Shown here: piece by piece, positions 4,448-10,476 of the stretch
How positions within the stretch are numbered: position 1 is the first letter of the stretch
How the letters are laid out: every line of letters begins with the position of its first letter
NCBI GenBank assembly: GCA_945902255.1
Contig: CAMDMO010000052.1
Coordinates: forward strand, 1 to 10,476
Direction of reading: 5' to 3'
DNA: 10,476 nucleotides
DNA from: Rickettsia typhi
GTDB lineage: Bacteria > Pseudomonadota > Alphaproteobacteria > Rickettsiales > UBA1997
Position numbers and translations under genes: made by a program
Notes under the pieces: model-generated
What the model saw: the letters and a program-made list of their open reading frames with translations, nothing else
Told to the model about the DNA's origin: nothing
The model's database searches: none

Positions 4448-6390
4448 CAATAAAAATTCAACTTACAGAAGAATATAAATCTTTTCCAAAGGGCTATAAG
4501 TATGAATTAAATGGTGATTTGATAATACTTTCTGGCTTAAACGGCTCAGGTAAATCCCATTTGCTTGAATATATCAAAGGTCTTAATGGAGATGTAAATA
4601 TAAATCCAGGAAGCATCTTTCTTGATGACTATCAAATATCTCCGGAAATGGTTATTATCCAAAATATTAACGATGTCCTCGAAATTCGTAGCACAGCAAA
4701 TCATCATTGGTTAGATATAAGTAAAGATCGTCTGTTAACACAGCTATTTATAGATCTTAAAGGAAATGATAACAGCCTGACAAGATCAAAGCTTACAGGT
4801 TTTAATAAAGATAAAATAATTTCACTTAGAGGTGAGTTTTTAAACATACACAAATATAGTTCTACTTTTATCGAAATCACAAATGCAATTGAGGAATTTT
4901 TAAAGTTATCGGAAGACGAAAAAGAAATTACAGAAATAGAGTTTAAGGATATATTTAAAAATAGTATGTTGCTCTTGGAGGATGATAGCTTTCTTATTCA
5001 AATAGATAAAATATTTACAAATTATTTGACTTCACAACGAACTTTCTTTTGTACAATTTCGAATGAAAGACACGAAATAACACGTCAACACGCAGAAGGA
5101 AAGATAGATAGCACAAGCCACACAGATAAGATTACAGCACTAAACAAAAAATATTCTACCTTTGAAGAAGAAGCCCCCTGGAAAATATTAAACCCTCTAT
5201 TAGCAAAGTTAAAAATAGACTACTATTTTGAAGAACCTCACTTAAACACCAGTGAAGATAGACTAAGTAAAAAGCCCACACTAGTTTCTACTACACTAGA
5301 TAAAAAAAAATATGAAAATTTTAACTTTTTATCATCTGGCGAGAAAGCAATACTTCAACTTGTTTGTGCAAAACTCACCCCAAAAAGCAAGATAAAACTA
5401 CTTCTACTTGATGAATATGATGCAATTTTGAATCCATCTTTGATTGAAATTTTTTATAATGTACTAGATGAATTTTTTATTCAAAAGGGAATTGTAGTAG
5501 TTATTGCAACTCATTCAATAAGCACAATTGCGATGGCTCTACCCTATGCAACATTTTATGAAGTTAATAAGACTTTCATAGAGCCAAGAATAAGAGAAAT
5601 TAAAAAACACGAATATAAAGAATTCGAGAAACATCTAAAAGCAATTAAATTTGCAAAAAACTTAGAAACTGAGCTAAGTAAATACAAAAAACCCATATTG
5701 CTGGTTGAGGATGAATTAATAGATATTTATCAAATTGGATGGCTTAGATTAAAGGAAATAGGGTTTGAAAATAACAAACATGGCGAGGTTTTTAATAATC
5801 AGTCTAACTTTGTTATTCACCCAGCCAAGGGGGCTAATATCTTGGATTCTCTTTTAAGAAGTAGCTCATTTGAATTCATTAAAAGTGAAAAAATTCTAGC
5901 TCTTTTTGATTTTGATGAAAAAGGCGCAGAAATATTTTTTGAACGCTTAAGGAGTAATTTGGATATTTGGGATAATAATACGCACGCTTCCATAACAAAA
6001 GATACCTCAAAAGAAAATATCTTATTTGGAAATGAGACAGAAGGTTTTTATTACAAAAGAAAAAATTATGAAATATATGCAATAATTCTTCCCATTCCTG
6101 AAAGACTTAAAATTTATGCTAGCAAAGAATTTGGTAAAAGAAGTTGTGTTGAAATTGAAAATCTTCTAAGCGACAGATTTTTAGATTCTTGCATTAAAAA
6201 AGAAGGAGAAAATAGGAAATGGGAAAAAAATGGAGTTGGTGGCGGTAAATTCTTAGAATTTAATAGTAATCATAAGGAAAAAATAAGAAAAGCCTTATCT
6301 AATTCAACACAGGAAGATTTTTTGGATTTTAAAAAAATTTTTAATGCAGTCGATCAATTATTATTTCATAAAAACTATCAATCAAAATAA
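4444..6390 (+). CDS. OLD-like AAA (ABC-type) ATPase-TOPRIM nuclease
   Basis: A 648-aa protein with an ABC-type ATPase followed by a TOPRIM domain, the layout of OLD-family nucleases. ATPase: Walker A GLNGSGKS (31-38), signature FLSSGEK (295-301), Walker B KLLLLDEYDAILNP (318-331, Asp323/Glu324) and H-loop IATHS (354-358). The stretch 100-290 between Walker A and the signature is helical, likely the coiled-coil dimer arm. TOPRIM: ILLVEDE (418-424) gives Glu422, and ALFDFDEKGA (486-495) gives the Asp489/Asp491 metal pair. The C-terminal 120 residues contain CVEIENLLSD but no named domain. OLD proteins cut DNA under ATP control and protect against phages. No UvrD-like helicase follows, so it is not Gabija. 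A one-chain PARIS-like (AriA-AriB) protein is the main alternative. The ATG lacks a Shine-Dalgarno. Confidence 0.8.
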   Translation: MTIKIQLTEEYKSFPKGYKYELNGDLIILSGLNGSGKSHLLEYIKGLNGDVNINPGSIFLDDYQISPEMVIIQNINDVLEIRSTANHHWLDISKDRLLTQLFIDLKGNDNSLTRSKLTGFNKDKIISLRGEFLNIHKYSSTFIEITNAIEEFLKLSEDEKEITEIEFKDIFKNSMLLLEDDSFLIQIDKIFTNYLTSQRTFFCTISNERHEITRQHAEGKIDSTSHTDKITALNKKYSTFEEEAPWKILNPLLAKLKIDYYFEEPHLNTSEDRLSKKPTLVSTTLDKKKYENFNFLSSGEKAILQLVCAKLTPKSKIKLLLLDEYDAILNPSLIEIFYNVLDEFFIQKGIVVVIATHSISTIAMALPYATFYEVNKTFIEPRIREIKKHEYKEFEKHLKAIKFAKNLETELSKYKKPILLVEDELIDIYQIGWLRLKEIGFENNKHGEVFNNQSNFVIHPAKGANILDSLLRSSSFEFIKSEKILALFDFDEKGAEIFFERLRSNLDIWDNNTHASITKDTSKENILFGNETEGFYYKRKNYEIYAIILPIPERLKIYASKEFGKRSCVEIENLLSDRFLDSCIKKEGENRKWEKNGVGGGKFLEFNSNHKEKIRKALSNSTQEDFLDFKKIFNAVDQLLFHKNYQSK

Positions 6391-6457
6391 CCCATCCCCT
6401 TCCACAACCCTAGATCTCATGAAGAAATTCTAAGAACGGTATACTTAATTTCAACTC

Positions 6458-7321
6458 TTACCCAAGCGACCCAATCTTTTCCAAGCAAATCACTTCTGTT
6501 AACTTCAAAAGCTTTTCAACATTTGTTGCTAAAATTTCTAAATCTTCTCTGGTAATACGATAGTTAGGATCATAGCGGCCGCCGATATAGGCGTATTCTA
6601 GAAGTTTGAATCTGGTCTCGTCATCTTTTGTTACCTTGGAAAAAATATCCTGCATTAATGCGCTATATTGCTGGGCTTGGTTGCCTAGGAATTCTAGGAA
6701 ATGTTCGTTGGGGCTGTAGTTGGAGAATACTAATAGAACTGTTTTGTAGGAAGATTCGGCGGATTGGTGGAGGCTGAAGGCGGCGCGTTTGTTGTCGTTT
6801 TCGTTTAGGTAAAATTTATAACCTTTAAAAAACGACGTGGCGGCTTGGAACCACTCATCAAAATGATCCTGCGCAATTCTTTTACTTTCCTTCAGAGTTA
6901 AATTCCTTTCTTCCGCCAACTGAAAATTCCCTTTATCAAAAAGCAAAATTCCTTCTTTTTTAATATCGGAAAAAAAATATTGAGCTTCGGCAAGTTTGAT
7001 ATTTAAAGCTTCGATATCATGAGTAAGAATTTTTACTAAAGCACTGGGATTTAAATTTTTACATTCATCAGAAATTTTTTTCCATAATAGCGCATCAAGT
7101 GCGGTTTCTTTTTTGGAAGTAATTGCTAAAATATCATAATCTGAAGCGTGGCCTGATTTGCGATCAACTTTTAAATCTTTTTCTTCTTTATAATCACCGC
7201 GAGCGTAAGATCCAAATAGGATAATTTTTTCAACATCACTGCAATTTTTAAGAATCACAGCGGTAATTTTTTGCAGTTCGTCTTGTTTTACTTGAGCTAA
7301 ATGTTCTAGAGTTTTTTGCAT
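6458..7321 (-). CDS. MNT nucleotidyltransferase-HEPN fusion protein
   Basis: A 287-aa chain joins two modules that are often separate genes. Residues 10-105 are a minimal nucleotidyltransferase (pol beta fold): GSYARG (37-42) binds the nucleotide phosphates and SDYDIL (60-65) gives the metal-binding Asp61/Asp63. The usual third acidic residue near 97 is Lys (ALVKIL), so activity is uncertain. FSDIKKEGILLFDKG (117-131) links to a HEPN domain (150-280) with AAFSLHQSAESSYKTVLL (180-197) and a GGRYDPNYRI strip (247-256). The RX4-6H RNase motif is absent. In two-gene MNT-HEPN systems the MNT part AMPylates and silences a HEPN RNase; here neither full active site is clear, so a nucleotide-binding or regulatory role is as likely. 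ATG 7321 has no Shine-Dalgarno. It is convergent with the nuclease gene, with 67 bases between. Confidence 0.85.
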   Translation of the reverse strand: MQKTLEHLAQVKQDELQKITAVILKNCSDVEKIILFGSYARGDYKEEKDLKVDRKSGHASDYDILAITSKKETALDALLWKKISDECKNLNPSALVKILTHDIEALNIKLAEAQYFFSDIKKEGILLFDKGNFQLAEERNLTLKESKRIAQDHFDEWFQAATSFFKGYKFYLNENDNKRAAFSLHQSAESSYKTVLLVFSNYSPNEHFLEFLGNQAQQYSALMQDIFSKVTKDDETRFKLLEYAYIGGRYDPNYRITREDLEILATNVEKLLKLTEVICLEKIGSLG

Positions 7322-7485
7322 TTTGATTTGGTTTAGTTGGGGTTATTTGCTAAGAGGAATATTAAGTTTCGATGGGAAAATATGTCAAGGAATTAGGGGG
7401 TAAAGCATTTTCTCAGCGTCATTACATAACGCCGCCCAAGCGCAGTTAAAAACGACCTAATAACTTTTTGCTAAGCACCCTCCCC

Positions 7486-8188
7486 TTAAACAACCGCGCC
7501 AAATAATTTTCCTACAATTGCTGTGAATGCCATTGCGAAAGCTCCCCAGAATGTAACGCGGATAGCGGCGCGCCATATGTTTGACTTGCCTAACTTTGCA
7601 CCGATAATTCCAAGAGATGATAATGAAATTATTGAGGTTATTGAAACCGTGGTGGTGATCATATTTAGCGGCGATATTAGTGCCATCAATAATGGCAATA
7701 TTGCTCCTAAGGTGAATGTTAGCGCTGAGGCGCCAGCGGCTTGAAGTGGGCGGGCTTTGGTTAGGTCGGAAATTCCAAGTTCGTCATGAGCGTGCGCAGC
7801 CAAAGCATCTTTTTTCATTAATTGAATTGCAACTTCTCGGGCAAGATCTTTTGTCAGTCCACGCTTCTCATAAATTTTTGCCAATTCAGCTATTTCAAAT
7901 TCTGGATTTTCTTCTAGCTCTTTCTTTTCTCTGGATAAATCAGCATTTTCAGTATCGGATTGCGAACATACTAAAAACATATTCTCCTGCCGCCATAGAT
8001 ATTGCTCCGGCAAGAATTCCGGCGATTCCGGCAATAATAATATCGCTCTTTCCTGCGGATGCCGCAGCAACGCCAATAATAAGACTTGATGTAGAAATTA
8101 AACCGTCATTAGCTCCAAGAACAGCGGCTCTAAGCCAGCCAATTCTGTTAATTAAATGACTTTCGCTGTGCAAAAGAATGCTTCTCAT
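7486..8188 (-). pseudogene. VIT/CCC1-family iron/manganese transporter, frameshifted
   Basis: Two minus-strand frames join into a VIT1/CCC1-type transporter of about 233 aa, normal for bacterial members. Frame one (8188 to about 7977) reads GWLRAAVLGANDGLISTSS (TM1) and GIAGILAGAISMAAGEYV (TM2). Frame two then gives VCSQSDTENADLSREKKELE, the Glu-rich cytosolic metal-binding loop ending AHAHDELGI, and three more membrane segments to the stop at 7486. Removing one base from the A5 run at 7973-7977 (T5 in the mRNA) restores EYV-LVCSQSDTE exactly, so this is a one-base insertion. Everything else looks conserved, so the break is recent, a sequencing error, or slippage-tolerated. The family moves Fe2+/Mn2+ out of the cytoplasm. 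It starts 6 bases after the SOUL gene and is surely cotranscribed with it. Confidence 0.85.
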
Positions 8189-8194
8189 TTTTTA

Positions 8195-8824
8195 TTAATT
8201 TATCTCAACCATAATTTCATTTCTGCGATTCCAAGGAAAGGTGAAAGGGTCGTTATAATAAGCGATAGTTTTGGTAGATTTTGGTTTTAGATTATTTTGA
8301 GCGATAAATTTTTCCAGCTCTAAACTTTGTTTGGCAAATTCTTTATCTGACCAACTGCCGGAAAATTTGATGGCTACTACTCTTTTAGAATTTTCAACTT
8401 TAAATTTTATTCTCTCATCTTTTGCTTTGGGTAAATTTTTTAAATTATATTTTGAAGGCATTGTGAAATTTACTAACCAAACTTCAGAGCCTTTTTGTGT
8501 TTGACTAACTGGCGCTGTCATAGAAATTTTTTCGGAAGATTTTTGCTCAACCGGAGAAGTCATTGCCACTTTTTCTTGAGCAACATTTTTACCAAAAATA
8601 TAACCAGCTAAAATTTTAAAACCTTTTGAAGCCGCTTCTTTTCTGGTTCCAGACACTTCAACTTCAGCAATTAATTTTGGTTTATATGAACGAATCTCAA
8701 TATTATCAACTTGCTTTTCAACCTTATATTTTGGCGTTTCATAGCCATTATAAAAACCTTCTTTTGTTGTTTTAGAGCAAGATAAAATTGTAATTAATGA
8801 CAGTAAAATAAATGGAGTGCGCAT
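8195..8824 (-). CDS. SOUL-family haem-binding lipoprotein
   Basis: A 209-aa protein. The first 16 residues (MRTPFILLSLITILSC) form a lipoprotein signal with candidate lipid-attached Cys16, so it should be anchored in the periplasm or outer envelope. The rest is a full SOUL/HEBP domain: YETPKYKVEKQVDNIEIRSY (28-47), the repeated AMTSPV and SMTAPV loops (about 87-106), FTMPSKYNL, and the C-terminal YNDPFTFPWNRRNEI (192-206). SOUL proteins bind haem or other tetrapyrroles on a beta-barrel surface; their role in bacteria is poorly known. The VIT transporter follows after 6 bases, suggesting shared use in haem/iron handling. A possible promoter with a palindrome lies upstream (8842-8878). The length and all conserved blocks are normal. 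Confidence 0.9.
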   Translation of the reverse strand: MRTPFILLSLITILSCSKTTKEGFYNGYETPKYKVEKQVDNIEIRSYKPKLIAEVEVSGTRKEAASKGFKILAGYIFGKNVAQEKVAMTSPVEQKSSEKISMTAPVSQTQKGSEVWLVNFTMPSKYNLKNLPKAKDERIKFKVENSKRVVAIKFSGSWSDKEFAKQSLELEKFIAQNNLKPKSTKTIAYYNDPFTFPWNRRNEIMVEIN

Positions 8825-8841
8825 ATTTTTGCTTTTAAATT

Positions 8842-8878
8842 GTTATATAGAATTTCATATTCAAGTGAATTTGAATAT
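8842..8878 (-). promoter_or_regulatory. Candidate promoter and operator palindrome of the SOUL-VIT operon
   Basis: ATATTCAA (8857-8864) and TTGAATAT (8871-8878) are perfect inverted 8-mers spaced by six bases, the size of a dimeric repressor site. On the minus strand TATAAC (8847-8842) could be the -10, 18 bases before the ATG, with TTCACT (8869-8864) as a weak -35 at 16 bases. The palindrome would then cover the -35. An iron- or haem-responsive regulator is an attractive guess but is not shown by the sequence. Confidence 0.3.
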
Positions 8879-8879
8879 A

Positions 8880-9033
8880 AGCTATATTATTCGTAAAAAC
8901 TTAGTCCAGTCAATTCAGACAATATAAAACTCTCTGCCTCGTTTTAACATTATAGCCAAATTATAAGGAAAGGGGAGAAAGCGCCTTTTAAAGCAAAAAT
9001 TTTAAATGGATTAAAACTTCCTCCTAGCTAATC
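8880..9033. other. Divergent intergenic DNA, no recognised gene
   Basis: The gap between the SOUL gene and the chalcone-isomerase-like gene (8825-9303) holds the candidate SOUL promoter, this 154-base stretch, the MITE (9034-9197) and a 106-base AT-rich leader to 9304. In this stretch I see no coding frame of note and no RNA gene. AAAGG and CCTTT around 8967-8990 could form a small hairpin. Confidence 0.4.
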
Positions 9034-9197
9034 TATACCAAATCTAAATTCTATTGATACTTTTTTACTTTGTCTTTTTGGTAAAAATTAAAACTTCTCA
9101 AAGCTTTAGTATATTTAATATAAAGGCTTTTAGAAGTTCTAATTTTTCCTCAAAAATCCTTCGTAAAAAAGTATCAATAGAATTTAGATTTGGTATA
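9034..9197. mobile_element. MITE of the IS630 type with perfect 37-bp inverted repeats
   Basis: Bases 9032-9068 and 9163-9199 are exact reverse complements over 37 positions. Further in, 9083-9107 and 9127-9151 pair at about 22 of 25, so nearly the whole 160-base element folds into one long hairpin. There is no coding frame. The tips (TATACCAAATC) and the CAATAGAATTTAGATTTGG core match the IS630 end at 116-142 in 26 of 27 bases, and both ends border TA, the IS630 target. It is best read as a non-autonomous element mobilised by that transposase. It lies between divergent genes, where it could isolate or alter their promoters. Confidence 0.82.
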
Positions 9198-9303
9198 GAC
9201 CAAACTAACTATTCATATAATAATTAATTTTCTAGCTTTAAATAATTTACCTAAAAATAAATCGCCTCAATTGATTTAAATTATTCCTTATAAAATATCA
9301 AAA

Positions 9304-9801
9304 ATGATTAGATTAATTTTTTTAATAATATTTCTTATAGCAAAACCAAGCCTCGCCAATGATTTTGATAATTTAAAAACAATTGGAAAAACCCCTCTTA
9401 GCTTTCTTGGTTTTAAATTATATGATATTGAATTGAGAGGTGAAAAAACTGAATTTTCTTATGACCAAAAATTGGCAATCAAAATCAATTACAACAAAAA
9501 TTTTACTAAAAAAGAGTTGATAGAAACCTCGATTGATGAAATTTGTCGCATCAATTCTCTTGATAAAAAAGATATTGAAATTCCTTACAAATCAAGATTT
9601 GAGACGCTTTTTGTTGATGTGAAAAAAGGTGATGAAAAAATTGCAATTTATAATCCAAAATCCGGTCTTGAATTATATTATAATGGCACATTAACTGGAA
9701 GAATAAATGACCCAATTTTTGCCAAAAGATTCATTGATATTTGGTTAAGCGACAAAGCTCGCTTTCAAAAAGCGCGCAATATTTTAATTGCAAAAAAATG
9801 A
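9304..9801 (+). CDS. Secreted chalcone isomerase-like family protein
   Basis: A 165-aa protein. Residues 1-18 (MIRLIFLIIFLIAKPSLA) form a Sec signal peptide with cleavage after SLA, so the mature protein is periplasmic. The rest follows the bacterial chalcone-isomerase-like family: LSFLGFKLYDIELRG (32-46), KLAIKINYNKNFTKKELIE (56-74), the IAIYNPKSGLELYYNGTLTG block (113-132) and FAKRFIDIWLSDKARF (139-154). True flavonoid cyclisation is not expected. In proteobacteria these proteins usually sit in lipid-modification clusters with cyclopropane-fatty-acid-synthase-like enzymes, DUF3833 and an MFS protein, and a fatty-acid-binding role has been suggested. The following gene overlaps it as ATGA, in line with such a cluster. 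No Shine-Dalgarno precedes the ATG. All family blocks are present, so it looks intact. Confidence 0.75.
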   Translation: MIRLIFLIIFLIAKPSLANDFDNLKTIGKTPLSFLGFKLYDIELRGEKTEFSYDQKLAIKINYNKNFTKKELIETSIDEICRINSLDKKDIEIPYKSRFETLFVDVKKGDEKIAIYNPKSGLELYYNGTLTGRINDPIFAKRFIDIWLSDKARFQKARNILIAKK

Positions 9802-10476
9802 AAAAATTTTCTTATTCTTTTTTAGCTTTCTCTCTTTCTTGTCTAGGCATTCCGCTTTACATACATCTGGCTTCTTTCTATTTTAATCAATATCAAATTT
9901 CTTTAGCTTTAATTGGTTTAATAATTTTTATTTGTCGCATTTTTGATTGCATTTTTGATCCATTCGCAGGTTATGTTTGCGATCGCTTAATCTCTAAAAA
10001 AATAAGGCGCACAACTATAATTTTAATTGCCAGTTTACCACTTCTAATTAATTTTTATTTCTTATTTAATCCTTTTTATAAAGGTGAGAAATATCTTATT
10101 TACTGGCTTGGCGGCAATTTATTGTTACTTTATTTTTTCTTGAGTTTTGTTGTCATTAATTATGAAGCTTTGGTTGCAGATATAAAAGAAAAGCAAAATG
10201 ACTTTATTGCCGCACGAGAATTTATGCAAATTATTGGAATATTAATAATTTCGATTTTGCCTTCAATAATTTCCAAAAAATATCAAATTTCTTACGATAA
10301 TTCTTTAAGCTATTTGTGGATTTTTATTTTACCGTTTTTTGTTATTGGAATTTTTTTATTGCACAAAAACTTCAAAAACCTTGGAAAATCCACATCTAGC
10401 AGCCCTAGGTTTTCTTTGAATTTCAAAGAATTTAGATATTTATTTTTTATTTATTTTCTTAATTCAGTCGCCGTAT
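9798..10476 (+). CDS. MFS transporter (MFS_2/GPH-like), N-terminal part, runs off the right edge
   Basis: The frame opens at ATG 9798, overlapping the previous stop by 4 bases, and stays open for 226 codons to the window end. The protein is strongly hydrophobic, with about six membrane segments visible. GIPLYIHLASFYFNQYQISL and LIIFICRIFDCIFDPFAGYV with following CDR match the first helices and the D-P-x-x-G-x-x-x-D-R cytosolic loop of MFS_2 (glycoside-pentoside-hexuronide-like) carriers. VVINYEALVADI (about 119-130) matches the helix 4 region. The substrate is unknown. MFS members of this kind accompany chalcone-isomerase-like proteins in proteobacterial lipid clusters, so a lipid-related role is more likely here than sugar uptake. 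The C-terminal half lies outside the window. Confidence 0.78.
   Translation, partial: MKKFSYSFLAFSLSCLGIPLYIHLASFYFNQYQISLALIGLIIFICRIFDCIFDPFAGYVCDRLISKKIRRTTIILIASLPLLINFYFLFNPFYKGEKYLIYWLGGNLLLLYFFLSFVVINYEALVADIKEKQNDFIAAREFMQIIGILIISILPSIISKKYQISYDNSLSYLWIFILPFFVIGIFLLHKNFKNLGKSTSSSPRFSLNFKEFRYLFFIYFLNSVAV

Noticed and set aside
4444..6457. Gabija (GajA-GajB) system
   Set aside because: The GajA-like ATPase-TOPRIM is present, but no UvrD-like helicase gene follows; the next gene is a convergent MNT-HEPN.
7971..7978. Programmed frameshift in the VIT gene
   Set aside because: The run is only five bases, there is no downstream hairpin or stop-coupled signal that I can see, and the family is not known for frameshifting. 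A simple indel is more likely.
7716..8159. Plus-strand 147-codon frame opposite the VIT gene
   Set aside because: The minus strand here encodes clear VIT family blocks; the plus frame resembles no family and is a shadow.
8880..9033. tRNA or small RNA gene
   Set aside because: No cloverleaf, no GTTCRA-type T-loop and no strong hairpin-terminator pair were found in this stretch.

Overview
The window is AT-rich DNA, probably from a host-associated proteobacterium. The alphaproteobacterial Rickettsiales/Holosporales type is my best guess. The reasons are low G+C, few Shine-Dalgarno sequences, short palindromic repeats that run into reading frames, an effector-like ubiquitin-like protease candidate, and many mobile-element traces. 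No phylogenetic marker gene is present, so the lineage is inferred.

Left edge to 2.9 kb. The first 142 bases are the end of an IS630-family insertion sequence: the transposase N-terminus on the minus strand, its promoter and its terminal inverted repeat. Next is a gene for a probable CE-clan (Ulp1/C48-like) cysteine protease of about 413 aa. The stretch 1.4-2.9 kb is scrambled. It holds an orphan start site, a 39-bp direct duplication, GAACCTGACCCC-type inverted repeats, copies of a 24-bp repeat, and what looks like the C-terminal part of a papain-like (YiiX/NlpC-type) hydrolase whose N-terminus is built from repeat sequence.

2.8-7.3 kb: conflict or defence-type genes. A good sigma70-type promoter precedes a class III Fic AMP-transferase closely resembling Neisseria meningitidis NmFic. 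It overlaps by 8 bp a gene for a KOW-like/TIR-domain protein. Next is an OLD-like AAA ATPase-TOPRIM nuclease, and convergent to it a one-chain MNT nucleotidyltransferase-HEPN protein. Same-orientation copies of the 24-bp repeat (AAAAGTRACCTGG...CCTTTTTTC) lie at the junctions: before fic, after the TIR gene and before the OLD gene. The block therefore looks modular.

7.4-8.9 kb, minus strand: a SOUL-family haem-binding lipoprotein and, 6 bp downstream, a VIT/CCC1 iron/manganese transporter. The transporter frame is broken by one extra base in a homopolymer. Together they suggest haem/iron handling.

8.8 kb to the end: a divergent intergenic region holds a MITE of about 160 bp with perfect 37-bp inverted repeats. 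Its tips match the IS630 end at the left edge. After it come a secreted chalcone-isomerase-like protein and, with a 4-bp ATGA overlap, an MFS transporter that runs off the window.
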